From JACVRW01 sp963751105 (GTDB taxonomy: Bacteria > Actinomycetota > Thermoleophilia > Solirubrobacterales > Thermoleophilaceae), in the NCBI GenBank assembly GCA_963751105.1, contig CAVVTG010000002.1:1736001-1800000 (forward strand): DNA of 64,000 nt. The letters run 5' to 3'. Below the pieces are notes generated by a model. The model did no database searches, had not been told where the DNA came from, and saw nothing but the letters and a program-made list of their open reading frames with translations. Positions 44,308 to 53,524 of this stretch are shown here, piece after piece. Every line of letters begins with the position of its first letter. Within the stretch, counting starts at the first letter, position 1. Both the position numbers and the translations under genes were made by a program.

Positions 44308-45942
44308 TCATCTTCTCTGGCCGACTGCCCGTACCGGGGCCTCTGCCAGCCCCGAGCCGGGCGGCGCCGGAGCGGTGGGCACGTCGGGGCTCGCCACCGG
44401 GCACCCGTCCGCCCGGTTGCCCTCCGGCGGCACGGTGAGCAGGCGCCACTTGCCGGTCTGGTCGACCAGCCGGTAGCGGTCGTCCGTCGGCTTGGTCACG
44501 AGCGGGCCGTCGGGCACCGTGCGGGTGCGGAAGACCAACCCGGGAGGAGGAGTCTCCTTCCACCCCACGTTGATCCCGTGGACGCCGAGCTCGTAGGCCA
44601 CCATCTGGATCTGGAAGGGACCGCTGAAGATCCCGCCGCACGCCCGGAGGCGGTCACGGCCGCCGTTCTCGTCGATCATCGCCTTCAGGTCGTGCCACAG
44701 GAACGCCTCGTGGTCGAGGCCACCCTGGACACGTGCGGTGTTGTCGGCCTTGGCGACGATCGTGGGCGTGGAGATGGCCAGCCCGGCCAGCAGGGCGACT
44801 CCCGCGGCGATCGCGCCGGCCCGCGGGGTGCCGAGGACGCGCTCGCCCAGCCGCTCCACCCCCTGCAGGATGCGCACGGCGCCGATCCCGCCGAGCACCG
44901 CCACCGCCGCCGTGGTGACCATCAGGTAGCGCTGGTTGCCGGCGAAGCCCGCCTCGGTCATCACCGCCACCAGGGCGAACCAGGAGAAGCCGAGCATGGC
45001 CAGCGCGAGGATCGCCCCCTGCGCCCGCCGGCGCACGAACGCCACCGCAGCGACCGCCACCGCGATCACGGTGCCGAGCTCGACCGGTGCGATCGTGCTC
45101 TCGGAGAAACGCTTGAACAGCTCGACCGCGGGGGACTCGGCGAAGGCCGCGCTGCCCGGGTTGGGAGCGTTCGCACGCGAGCCCGCGCGGAAGGGGTCGC
45201 CGGCGCCCCACCACTCGGGCAGGAACCAGAGCGCCGGAACCAAGAAGGCGAAGCCGACCATCCGCAGCCGCAGCCGCGGCTCGCTGAACCAGAGCCAGAG
45301 CCCGTAAAGCGCGAGGAAGGGCCACACCTCCGGGCGCAGGAGAGCTGCGGCCACGCCGAGGTAGAGAGCGTGGTCGTAGCGCCCGTCCAGGTGGCGCTCG
45401 AAGGCCCACAGCACCACCGCGGCGAGCAGCGGCTCGGAGTTGCCGAGCGCGGCGTCGCGTACGTACTTGTTGCTCGCGAACAGCGCGGCGAAGGCCGACA
45501 CCCCGGCCAGCGCGCCGTAGACGCGTCCGCCCACGAGGCGGCTGGCCAGCCGGTAGGCCATGACGCAGGCCAGGAGCCCGGCCGCGCGGGCCACCCACAG
45601 CCACAGGTACGGAGCCACGTCCTGGCCCAGCAGCGCGAACGGCGTGGTGAACAGGATCGGCAACGGCTTCCACGACGGCCCGCCCTCGGTCACCAGGTCG
45701 AGATGCGCGATCTCCCTGCCCCACAGGATCCAGGCCCAGGGGTCGTAGGTGGGGGTCGAGGGAAAGAGCAGGCTGAGCCCCGCCACCACCAGGCAGCCGG
45801 CGAGGATCCAGGCCATCTGCACGCCGTGGCGCGAGGGCGGGCGCCCGGCGATGGTGCCGTCTGCGCGCCGGAGCGTTCCCCCGGCCGGAGTCGCGACCTC
45901 CCGCGGACGCAGGAGACGGAGCTGTGAGGCGGACCCCCGCAT
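44308..45942 (-). CDS. Polytopic membrane glycosyltransferase-like protein (paralogue A)
   Basis: This protein of up to 544 residues has roughly ten membrane segments and a soluble C-terminal domain. The block DPWAWILWGREIAHLDL followed by GGPSWKPLPILFTTPFALLG is shared almost intact with the gene at 53525-54970. Its fold looks like a GT-C enzyme but lacks an obvious DE loop, so its activity is unproven. Start may be ATG 45942 or ATG 45816 (MAWILAGCLVVAGLS), the latter directly at the first helix. Confidence 0.78.
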   Translation of the reverse strand: MRGSASQLRLLRPREVATPAGGTLRRADGTIAGRPPSRHGVQMAWILAGCLVVAGLSLLFPSTPTYDPWAWILWGREIAHLDLVTEGGPSWKPLPILFTTPFALLGQDVAPYLWLWVARAAGLLACVMAYRLASRLVGGRVYGALAGVSAFAALFASNKYVRDAALGNSEPLLAAVVLWAFERHLDGRYDHALYLGVAAALLRPEVWPFLALYGLWLWFSEPRLRLRMVGFAFLVPALWFLPEWWGAGDPFRAGSRANAPNPGSAAFAESPAVELFKRFSESTIAPVELGTVIAVAVAAVAFVRRRAQGAILALAMLGFSWFALVAVMTEAGFAGNQRYLMVTTAAVAVLGGIGAVRILQGVERLGERVLGTPRAGAIAAGVALLAGLAISTPTIVAKADNTARVQGGLDHEAFLWHDLKAMIDENGGRDRLRACGGIFSGPFQIQMVAYELGVHGINVGWKETPPPGLVFRTRTVPDGPLVTKPTDDRYRLVDQTGKWRLLTVPPEGNRADGCPVASPDVPTAPAPPGSGLAEAPVRAVGQRR

Positions 45943-45953
45943 GCGTGCGGGCG

Positions 45954-47036
45954 TTAGAGGGTGGGCGCCTCGGCGCCCGAGGGCTGAGGCTGAGCCGGGG
46001 GCTGGCTCGGCCGCTGCGGCGCCGGGACGTGTGGGCCGCGAGGCGGCGAGGCCGGTTGACCCGCCGGGTCATCGCCGGTCGCGGAGCCGACACCCGTGCG
46101 CAGCGCGGCGCGCATCTTCGACCAGCCGCCGTAACGGGTGACCAGCACGATGAAGCCCACCACCGTGATCGGCACGTAGAGCACGAAGCGCAGCATGATG
46201 AGGTACGAGACGGCGGCCGAGCCGCTCGCGCCGAGACGCTCGGCCCCGAAGGCCACCGCGGCGTCGAAGGTGCCGATCGAGCCCGGCGCGGCCGGGAGAG
46301 CGGCCACGAAATTGGTCAGCGCGACGAGGTACAGCGCGCCGGTCATGCTGATGTCGAGGTCCACCGAGCGCGCCACGGCGAGGTAGACCGCGGCCTCGAA
46401 GGCCCAGAGCACGAAGGTCGCGCCGAGCAGGAGCACGCCCTCCCGGCCGAGCAGGGCCCGGGAGGAGTCGGCCAGCGGACGCAGCCAGGTTCGCGCCCGG
46501 TCGAACACGTGGTTGCGGCGCATCACCCAGACGGCAACCGCGGCCGCCAGCACCAGCAGCACCCCGATGCCGGCCACCAGAATCGGCCGGTCGGTGGGCA
46601 GCACGCTCGAGCTGAGCACGCCGTAGACCGTGACGACGAAGATCGTGCCGAGGGCCACCACGTCGAGCAGGCGCTCGGCCACGATCGAGCCGGCGATCGT
46701 CCGCCGGTTCGCGTCACAGCGCGGCGCCAGCAGGACCACCCGCAGTACCTCGCCCGCGCGCGCGGGGAGCACGTTGTTGCCCATGTAGCCCACGCAGGTG
46801 AGCCCGTAGCAGTCGGAGCGCGACGCGTGGACCCCGGTCACGCCGAGGATGCGGTGCCAGCGCTCGGCCCGTATGAGGGTGGCCAGCGCATAGAGGGCCA
46901 GTGCCCCTGCCAGCCAGGCAAGCGCGTCGCCGCCGCTCGGCAGCTCGGGCGCCTCCTGCTTGCTCGCCCACCAGATGACCGCCGCGAGTGCGACAGCCGA
47001 GATCAGGGCTTGGATGAGCGCGAGGCGTCGGTTCAT
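45954..47036 (-). CDS. UPF0104/MprF-N-like flippase-type membrane protein
   Basis: This 360-residue protein belongs to the lysylphosphatidylglycerol-synthase transmembrane family, with about eight membrane segments. The conserved NNVLPARAGEVLRVVLL and LPAAPGSIGTFDAAVAFG are present. It has no aminoacyltransferase domain, so it may flip a lipid or lipid-linked sugar. A proline-rich, hydrophilic C-terminal tail of about 50 residues is cytoplasmic or periplasmic. It is the first gene of the minus-strand glycan operon running to the DMT gene. Confidence 0.85.
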   Translation of the reverse strand: MNRRLALIQALISAVALAAVIWWASKQEAPELPSGGDALAWLAGALALYALATLIRAERWHRILGVTGVHASRSDCYGLTCVGYMGNNVLPARAGEVLRVVLLAPRCDANRRTIAGSIVAERLLDVVALGTIFVVTVYGVLSSSVLPTDRPILVAGIGVLLVLAAAVAVWVMRRNHVFDRARTWLRPLADSSRALLGREGVLLLGATFVLWAFEAAVYLAVARSVDLDISMTGALYLVALTNFVAALPAAPGSIGTFDAAVAFGAERLGASGSAAVSYLIMLRFVLYVPITVVGFIVLVTRYGGWSKMRAALRTGVGSATGDDPAGQPASPPRGPHVPAPQRPSQPPAQPQPSGAEAPTL

Positions 47037-47227
47037 GGACTGATCGGACGAGGTTCGACCGCCTGAGCGGACGAAGAGCTCGTGAGGGCGTTCGGGCGCA
47101 GCCGACCGGCCCGCGAGCGCCGGTGGCGGCCTAACCGTAGCAGTCGATTACCCCGCAACACGGGGCCTGAATCGGTGTTTCCGGCGCGACGCATCGCTAC
47201 TGTGCTTCGCCCTCGCTCGCTCTCCTC
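47037..47227. other. Divergent intergenic region (191 bases)
   Basis: It separates the minus-strand glycan operon from the plus-strand GH2 gene and must hold promoters for both. A short stem-loop CCCCG-CAACA-CGGGG lies at 47151-47165. I see no gene here. Confidence 0.6.
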
Positions 47228-49210
47228 TTGCACGTCTCGAGACTCTTCATACCCGTCTGCCTGGCCACCGTTGCGCTGATGCCGTCGACGGCCCACGCGC
47301 AGGGCGGAAACCCCGGGCCGCCGAGCGGCACGCCGGCGCCCCAGCAGCCGCCTCCCGTGCCGGTGCCCGAGCTGCGCGTCGAGCGCCCCGCAGGCAAGCC
47401 GCTGATCCGCGAGGGCCAGCCCACGCGCCAGCTCCTGGGCGGGACCTGGTACTTCCGCCAGGACGACGCGCTCACCACCGGCGACACGGAGCGCTGGTAT
47501 GCCCAGCACGATCTCACCGGCTGGACGGAGGTGGACGTCCCGTTCAACTGGAACGGCGAGGACGTGACCGAGAACCGTTCCTCGGTGGGCTGGTATCGCA
47601 AGGAGTTCAAGGTCCCGCTCGGCAGTCGGCGCGAGCAGAAGGGCCGGCTCTGGAAGGTGCGCTTCGAGGGCTCGAACTACCGCACGCGCGTGTGGCTCAA
47701 CGGCAAGGTGATCGGCGGACAGACCGGCATGTTCCCGTTCGAGCTCGACCTCAGCGGGCTGCGCAAGGGCCGCAACACGCTCGTCCTCAAGGTCTCCTCG
47801 CTGCGCAGCAGCACCGATCTCACGCACTGGCGTCCGGCGTCCTACAACGGGTTCGGGTCCGGCGGCTGGTGGAACTTCGGGGGCCTGCTGCGCGAGGTCT
47901 ACATGCGCAAGGTCGACATGGTGGACCTCGAGGACGTCCAGGTGCTGCCGAGGCTGCGCAGGCTGGGCGGCCCGGCCAAGGTCGAGGTGCGTGCCATCGT
48001 CCGCAACGTCACCGGCAAGAGCCGCGACGTGAACCTGGTCTTCACCGTGGGGGGCGACCGTTACGTCTTCGATCGCGAGCAGGTGGACGCCGGCGCCACG
48101 CGCGAGCTCACCAACACCTTCACGATCGACCGGCCACGGCTCTGGCAGCCGGGACGACCCGCGCTCTACGACCTGAACGTGGCGGCCGTCAGCGACGGCG
48201 AGCGAAACGCCTCCTACCGGGTCAGCTTCGGCGTGAAGAAGCTCGCGGTCGGGCGCGGGGGCACGCTGCTGCTCAACGGTCGCCGGCTCAACCTGCGCGG
48301 GGCCAGCATCCACGAGGACGACCGCGAGGAAGGGGCGGCGCTCAGCCAGGGCACGCGCAACCTCCTGGTCAGCCGGCTGAAGGACCTCGGCGCCACCGTC
48401 ACGCGGTCGCATTACCCCCTCCACCCGGCGTTCCTCGAGGCCTTCGACCGCGCCGGCATCCTGTACTGGTGCACCGCGCCCGTGTACCAGTTGCCCAACA
48501 CGCTCTTCGGGCGGGTCAACGGCGCGGCCACGCGCGCCGCGCTGCTGACCGTGCGCAACAACCTCAACCACGCGTCGATCCTCACCTGGTCGCTGGCCAA
48601 CGAGCCCGCCGGAAACCGCTCCGACGCCGGCGTGGTCGGCCCGGGGCTCCAGAGCTACATCCGCGACGCCTCGGCGGCCGTTCGCGAGGTCGACGACACC
48701 CACCCGATATCGATCGACCGCCATACCCGCGTCGGCGAGCCGCTCAGCTCGCCGGCCTTCCGCTCGCTCGACCTGCTCGGGGTGAACGAGTACTTCGGCT
48801 GGTATCCCTCCGTCTCGGCCAACCTCACCCGTGGAGGCACCACACTGGCCGAGCTGCCCGGCTACCTCGACGCGATTCATCTGGCCAACCCGAGGCTTCC
48901 GCTCATGATCACCGAATACGGCGCCGAAGGCTCCCGGCGGGGCCCCGCCGCGCAGAAGGGCAGCGAGGAGTACCAGCGGCAGTTCGTGCTCGACCACCTG
49001 GCCGTGCACGCCTCCAAGCCCTACGTCTACGGCTCGATTCACTGGGCGCTGCGCGACTTCCGGGTGGACAAGACCTGGCAGGGCGGGGCGCCGGCCGCGT
49101 GGGCCACCCCGCCCTGGCACAACAAGTCGGTGATCAACGAGGACAACGGCCGCAAGCTCGCCTACTTCGCACTGAAGCGGAAGTGGCGCAAGACGCGGCC
49201 GCTGCGCTGA
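47228..49210 (+). CDS. Secreted glycoside hydrolase family 2 protein
   Basis: This 660-residue exported hydrolase has a signal peptide ending STAHAQ, a Pro-rich linker, a jelly-roll sugar-binding domain (WTEVDVPFNWNGEDV), an Ig-like domain, and the TIM barrel. The acid/base is Glu459 in WSLANEPAG and the nucleophile Glu563 in ITEYGAEG. The overall layout resembles beta-glucuronidases. The start is TTG 47228; a Met at 47279 would remove the signal core. It may trim the locus polysaccharide during export or recycling. Confidence 0.88.
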   Translation: MHVSRLFIPVCLATVALMPSTAHAQGGNPGPPSGTPAPQQPPPVPVPELRVERPAGKPLIREGQPTRQLLGGTWYFRQDDALTTGDTERWYAQHDLTGWTEVDVPFNWNGEDVTENRSSVGWYRKEFKVPLGSRREQKGRLWKVRFEGSNYRTRVWLNGKVIGGQTGMFPFELDLSGLRKGRNTLVLKVSSLRSSTDLTHWRPASYNGFGSGGWWNFGGLLREVYMRKVDMVDLEDVQVLPRLRRLGGPAKVEVRAIVRNVTGKSRDVNLVFTVGGDRYVFDREQVDAGATRELTNTFTIDRPRLWQPGRPALYDLNVAAVSDGERNASYRVSFGVKKLAVGRGGTLLLNGRRLNLRGASIHEDDREEGAALSQGTRNLLVSRLKDLGATVTRSHYPLHPAFLEAFDRAGILYWCTAPVYQLPNTLFGRVNGAATRAALLTVRNNLNHASILTWSLANEPAGNRSDAGVVGPGLQSYIRDASAAVREVDDTHPISIDRHTRVGEPLSSPAFRSLDLLGVNEYFGWYPSVSANLTRGGTTLAELPGYLDAIHLANPRLPLMITEYGAEGSRRGPAAQKGSEEYQRQFVLDHLAVHASKPYVYGSIHWALRDFRVDKTWQGGAPAAWATPPWHNKSVINEDNGRKLAYFALKRKWRKTRPLR

Positions 49211-49212
49211 GC

Positions 49213-49581
49213 GTGCGCCGCACGCTGCTCGCCACCGTTCTCCTGGCGGCCGCGGTCGTCGCGGGCTGCGGATCGAGCGACGGCTCGGGGTCCGACGGCG
49301 GCGACATCCGGGCGTCCACGCTCACCTGCCTGACCGAGGAGCAGGATCTCGACGCCCGGCTCGAGGGCGAGGAGGGCGACGAGGAGATCGTGGTCGACGG
49401 TCCGGGCCGCCCGCGGATCCGCTTCTACCTCACCGCCGGCGAGGCCGAGGCCGCCCAGTTCGAGGGAAAGGGCGAGGGCGCCGAGCAGATCGGCGCCGCG
49501 CTGCTGTTCGTCCGCCCCGAGGTGCGCGACGACTCGGAGGAGCTGCTCGAGGTCGTGGAGAACTGCCTGGCCGAGCAGTAG
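49213..49581 (+). CDS. Small putative lipoprotein
   Basis: From GTG 49213 (2 bases after the GH2 stop) a 122-residue protein is encoded. The hydrophobic signal is followed by a lipobox VVAGC (about Cys 18) and an acidic Gly/Ser/Asp-rich mature start. The rest is acidic (EGEEGDEEIVVDG) with one later Cys near the C-terminus (VENCLAEQ), which could pair with the Cys in TLTCLTEEQ. Not recognised as any family. Confidence 0.7.
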   Translation: MRRTLLATVLLAAAVVAGCGSSDGSGSDGGDIRASTLTCLTEEQDLDARLEGEEGDEEIVVDGPGRPRIRFYLTAGEAEAAQFEGKGEGAEQIGAALLFVRPEVRDDSEELLEVVENCLAEQ

Positions 49582-49589
49582 GCCGGGGC

Positions 49590-51689
49590 CTACTCGGCCA
49601 GCAGGACCTGCACGTCGTTGCGGCCGCGCCGGAAGGCGGACTCGGGCACCATCACCGACACCAGCTCGGCCGGTTCGCCCTCGGCCAGCGCGAACGTGTT
49701 GCCGGTGCCCACGATCGTGCCGTTCACGGCCACCGCGATGTCGCGAGGATGCCGGTCCGGGCCGTTGACCTTGGCCACCACGTGCACGGGCACGAAGCCG
49801 GTGCCGGGATCGACGCGGCGGTACTCGGGCCCGTACGAGAGCTCGACGTCGAGCGGCTCGCCCGCCGCCGACGCGGGCTGCCCGATCAGCTCCGGGTTGG
49901 GCCCGATCTCGAAGATCCGCCCGGGACCGTCCCCGCCGCTGCCGAACAGCCGGTTGTTTCGCGCGATGATCTCCTCGCGCTCGGCGCGGAACTCGTCGGC
50001 CGGGATGCGCAGCTCCTCGAACGTGTTGCGGATCAGGATGCGCAGCTCGTCGCGCTGCTGAACCTCGTCGCTGAAGGCCGACTTGCCGTCGGTCTTCACC
50101 TTGGGATCCAGGTTGAGCACGTCGAAGATCGTCGGCACGATGTCGATGGTCTCGACGTAGGCGTCGTCCACCTCGCCCTTCTTCTGGCCGGGCGCCTTGA
50201 TGAACAGCGGGATGGGCGCGATCTCCGCGGCGGTGTCCCGGTTGATCCGCCGTCGCTGCATGGCCTTGGGGAAGGCCACGCCGTGGTCGGCCGCGACCAC
50301 GATCAGCGACTTGTCCCACAGGCCCTCGGCCTTCAGCTTGGCCCACAGCCGTTGCAGCTCGAGGTCGGCGAACTGGGTCTGGAGGAAGTGGCGCTGCAGC
50401 AGGACGTCGAGCTGGCCCTGGTCCTCGTAGGACTGGTTCGACAGCCCCGGAATGATGTCGTTGGGCTGGCGCCGGTAGCGGACTCCCGAGGGGAGGTACT
50501 GCCAGGGCACGTGCGGGAGCAGGGTGTGCTTGAAGTTGAGCGACGGGCGACGGCCCGGCCTGATCGAGTCGATCCACTCCTGGAAGCGCGCCGGCCGCCC
50601 GCCGTTGAGGTTGCTGCGGGTGCGGGTGCCGTTGCGGTTCTCACTCGCGGTGTCGCCCGCCGCGGCGTCGTCCTCGGCCGATCCGCCGAAGTTGCCCCAG
50701 TTCTCCGACACGCTGGCCAGGTCGGATTCGATGTCGGGCGGCGACACCACGTGCAGCCACACCAGGCCGAGGTCCTCGGACATCGAAGAGAGGCGGCTGC
50801 CGTAGGACTCGTCCAGCCGCTCGTCCTCGCACAGGTCGCGCGAGCACACGGTGGTGGCCTCTTCGGACACGTTCATCCGGTGCGTCTTCCCGAACAGCGC
50901 GAAGATGCTGTTGGGGTGGTCGCTCGATATGGGCTGGCGGTCCTCCGTGGGAAGATTGCCGTCCATGATCGCCGGCTGGGCCCGCTCGGTGGAGTCGTAG
51001 ACCGTGTAGGCGTTCTCGAACCAGGTGGAGTTGCGAGCCAGCTCCGCAAAGCCGGGATAGCGCTCGGTGTCCAGCTCGCCGTTCTCGTCGAGCAGCGTGT
51101 TGACCGGGAGCTCGTCGAGCAGCACCATCACGATGGGCGCCTGGGTCACCCCGCCGATCGTGCGGGCCTTGGCCTCGTCGGGGAAGGCCAGCTCGGAGAT
51201 CGAGCCGCTGAACAGGAACAGCGCGAGGAAGACGAGCGGGACCGGGGACAGGATGTTCAGGAACGAGCGCACGGGCTCGGCCGCGGCCCAGAGCGCGGCC
51301 ACGGCGCCCCCGATCACCAGCGAGAGGACGATCAGCACGACGTCGGACCCGTCGAACGCCTTCTTCAGGGCCTGGGCCGCGATCAGCGCCACGAGGACGG
51401 CGATCAACACGGTGTGGGCACCGCGCCGCGCCGTCGGCCCGGCCAGCCCCACCAGCAGCTCGATCCCCAGCAGCAGGAGCGGCGGCAGCGCCACCAGGAG
51501 CACCGAGAAGGAGATGATGTCGAAGCCCGACGAGCCGCGGGCGGCGAAGAACTCCGGGTTGTCCTTGAGCAGGTCGAACAGCGGCTGGGCCACCGCGAAC
51601 GTCCACAGCACCGCGAGGTTGAGGTAGGCCCAGGCCGCCTCCCGGGGAAGGCTCCGCGGGCGAGGCCCGGCGGCTTCGGCGGTGCTCAT
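49590..51689 (-). CDS. LtaS-like membrane sulfatase-fold protein
   Basis: From ATG 51689 it has 699 residues: about five N-terminal membrane segments (residues about 20-190) and a large external alkaline-phosphatase-superfamily domain, the layout of lipoteichoic-acid synthases and related phosphoglycerol transferases. VMVLLDELPVNTLLDENG holds a metal Asp, DSTERAQPAIMDG places a Thr at the nucleophile site, and VVAADHGVAF has the Asp-His pair. Probable role: transfer of phospho-polyol groups onto envelope glycans. It is coupled by ATGA to the upstream fusion protein gene. Confidence 0.85.
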   Translation of the reverse strand: MSTAEAAGPRPRSLPREAAWAYLNLAVLWTFAVAQPLFDLLKDNPEFFAARGSSGFDIISFSVLLVALPPLLLLGIELLVGLAGPTARRGAHTVLIAVLVALIAAQALKKAFDGSDVVLIVLSLVIGGAVAALWAAAEPVRSFLNILSPVPLVFLALFLFSGSISELAFPDEAKARTIGGVTQAPIVMVLLDELPVNTLLDENGELDTERYPGFAELARNSTWFENAYTVYDSTERAQPAIMDGNLPTEDRQPISSDHPNSIFALFGKTHRMNVSEEATTVCSRDLCEDERLDESYGSRLSSMSEDLGLVWLHVVSPPDIESDLASVSENWGNFGGSAEDDAAAGDTASENRNGTRTRSNLNGGRPARFQEWIDSIRPGRRPSLNFKHTLLPHVPWQYLPSGVRYRRQPNDIIPGLSNQSYEDQGQLDVLLQRHFLQTQFADLELQRLWAKLKAEGLWDKSLIVVAADHGVAFPKAMQRRRINRDTAAEIAPIPLFIKAPGQKKGEVDDAYVETIDIVPTIFDVLNLDPKVKTDGKSAFSDEVQQRDELRILIRNTFEELRIPADEFRAEREEIIARNNRLFGSGGDGPGRIFEIGPNPELIGQPASAAGEPLDVELSYGPEYRRVDPGTGFVPVHVVAKVNGPDRHPRDIAVAVNGTIVGTGNTFALAEGEPAELVSVMVPESAFRRGRNDVQVLLAE

Positions 51690-53110
51690 CCCCGCTTCGG
51701 GGTGGCGTAGTACAGAACCCGGGTGCCCGACTCGAGGCGCTCGGAGCGCTCGACCTCGAAGGCCTCGCCGAGGACGCGCTCGAAGAAGCCCAGCTCGTAG
51801 TCGGGATGAAGGCCGTCGCGCTTGGGCGCGAGCAGCTTCTTGACCATCGGGTCCTCGCGGGTGGGGAATTCGATCACCAGCGCGCAGCCGAGCGAGGCCA
51901 GCCAGTCGACGAACTCGCGCACCGGCACGTTCGCGCTGATGGCCACGTGGTGCACCAGGGCCAGCGCCAGCACGAGGTCGGGCGTTCCGCGCCCGGCCAG
52001 CGTCTTGCGCTCGAGCCCGCGCCAGCCGAGGCCGGGCGACGGGTCGGCCAGGTTCATGGCCAGCGTGAGGATCTGCCGGTTGCCCTCGTCGCGCAGGTCT
52101 CGGTAGAGCAGCTCCACCGGTCCCTGATCGGCGTCGACGGCCACCACCGTGCCGGCGCCCTCGGCAGCGATGCGCGAATAGCGGCCGTTGTTGGCCCCGA
52201 TGTCCCACACGAGCGGCCACGACCGCGAGCCGGCCACCTCCCGCACGAACTCGTCCTTGCGCCGCGCGTCGTCGTCGGTGTAGCTGTTGCGCTCGCCGTA
52301 GGCGGTCCAGACGCCCTCGGGCGGATTCCAGGCCAGGCGCTCGACCAGCTTGCGCATCTTGCGCACGTTGGCCACGAACAGCTCCTTCTTGAAGACGCGC
52401 TTGACCTCTTCCTTGACCTCACCCGGGCGGTCGGCGTAGCGCTTCTCGAGCCGCGCGTGCAGGAAGACGTTGGTGAACATCCCCTTGCGGAAGCGGTCAC
52501 GAAACGACATGAGGGCCCGCATCTCGCTGGGCGTGATGCCGTCGATCGAGCCGCGCAGCCAGGGCTGGAAGGGCACGTCCTTCACCGACTGGAGCAGCAG
52601 CGGGTAGAGGTAGAGCATGCAGAACTGCCGGTAGCCGACCCAGGCCTCGCCTTCGCGCAGCCGCTCGAACGAGCCGACGTCCACGAACACCGGCCGCGCG
52701 CCTTCGAACTGGACGTTGTAGGGAGTCGAGTCCTTCAGGACGAGATCGTGGTCGAGAGCGGCCAGCAGCAGGTCCAACTGCACGAGCGCGGCGTCCTTGA
52801 GCATCGAGAACGTCCACTCGTACGGGTACGACACGAACGGGATCCGCTCGTGCCTGAGCACCGCCGCCGGCTTGTGGACGAGCAGGTTCTCGAGCGCGGC
52901 AATCTCGGCTGCCCGCTCGGTGCCCACCAGGTACTCGTGCTCGAGCAGGCCGGCCGCCTGCACGGCCTCGAAGTCGCTCAGCCCATCGGCCGACAGGGCC
53001 CGGTACACATCCCCGCCCGAGTAGAAGACCCGGCTCTCGGGGTCACGGAATGACCCGGGCTCTAGGCCTTCGGGCGCGGGCTTCGGCGTGTGCGTCTCGG
53101 GCATGGACAT
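51686..53110 (-). CDS. Kinase-like N-terminal domain fused to a SAM methyltransferase (NoeA-like)
   Basis: This 474-residue protein has two halves. In the N-terminal half, LVLKDSTPYNVQF (Asp127, Asn132) followed by VFVDVGSF (Asp144) looks like the catalytic loop and DFG-like element of a kinase-fold enzyme. The C-terminal half is a class I methyltransferase with motif I PLVWDIGANNGRYSRIA (299-315) and acidic VVAVDADQ (Asp326). Such NoeA-like proteins are poorly characterised. It lies between a small membrane protein and the LtaS-like gene. Confidence 0.8.
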   Translation of the reverse strand: MSMPETHTPKPAPEGLEPGSFRDPESRVFYSGGDVYRALSADGLSDFEAVQAAGLLEHEYLVGTERAAEIAALENLLVHKPAAVLRHERIPFVSYPYEWTFSMLKDAALVQLDLLLAALDHDLVLKDSTPYNVQFEGARPVFVDVGSFERLREGEAWVGYRQFCMLYLYPLLLQSVKDVPFQPWLRGSIDGITPSEMRALMSFRDRFRKGMFTNVFLHARLEKRYADRPGEVKEEVKRVFKKELFVANVRKMRKLVERLAWNPPEGVWTAYGERNSYTDDDARRKDEFVREVAGSRSWPLVWDIGANNGRYSRIAAEGAGTVVAVDADQGPVELLYRDLRDEGNRQILTLAMNLADPSPGLGWRGLERKTLAGRGTPDLVLALALVHHVAISANVPVREFVDWLASLGCALVIEFPTREDPMVKKLLAPKRDGLHPDYELGFFERVLGEAFEVERSERLESGTRVLYYATPKRG

Positions 53111-53171
53111 GGAGGAAGGGAAACCACCCCGCTGGGCCGCGGAGAGTAGCCGACAGATAAACCACCGGGAC

Positions 53172-53187
53172 GGCGCCCAAGGGCGCC
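53172..53187 (-). promoter_or_regulatory. GC-rich hairpin between the small membrane protein gene and the fusion gene
   Basis: Arms GGCGCCC and GGGCGCC pair perfectly around AA. It lies in the 88-base gap upstream of the kinase-like/methyltransferase gene. It could be an attenuator or RNA-stability element; there is no U-tract. Confidence 0.35.
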
Positions 53188-53198
53188 CCTGGCCCCCG

Positions 53199-53390
53199 CT
53201 AGACGGAGTCGGTGCTCCGAGCCTCGACCGACTTGGTCGTCTCGGGCTCGTCCTTGCGGATGCGGAGGAACCTGAGGATGCGGTTCCAGTAGAGCTTCGC
53301 GGTTACGGCGACCGCCGCCAGGCCGCCGGCGAGGATCTGCAGGATCATGCTCCCGCTGCCGGGGTCCAGATAAGCGAGAACGGTGGTCAT
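53199..53390 (-). CDS. Small membrane protein with YLDPGSGS motif
   Basis: This 63-residue protein starts MTTVLAYLDPGSGSMILQ, then a single membrane helix (about 15-36), then a basic stretch (KLYWNRILRFLRIRK) and an acidic/polar tail. The YLDPGSGS box sits on the outer side if the basic region is cytoplasmic. Function unknown. It is the first gene of the minus-strand trio with the fusion protein and LtaS-like enzyme. Confidence 0.75.
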   Translation of the reverse strand: MTTVLAYLDPGSGSMILQILAGGLAAVAVTAKLYWNRILRFLRIRKDEPETTKSVEARSTDSV

Positions 53391-53524
53391 CGTGGTAGGT
53401 GCTCCAAGGAACCGGGAACGGGGAGACCGCGCAGGCTAGCAGAGGTGTTGCCAGCCGGTGAACCGCGCGTGGCTACCTCGTTACTACCCGGGACAGGCTG
53501 ATTCTCCTCCCGGACACCGGTATG

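Noticed and set aside
47151..47165. Stem-loop CCCCG-CAACA-CGGGG in the divergent region before the GH2 gene
   Set aside because: Five pairs only; such stems are frequent by chance at this GC content. Mentioned with the intergenic region but not called a regulatory site.
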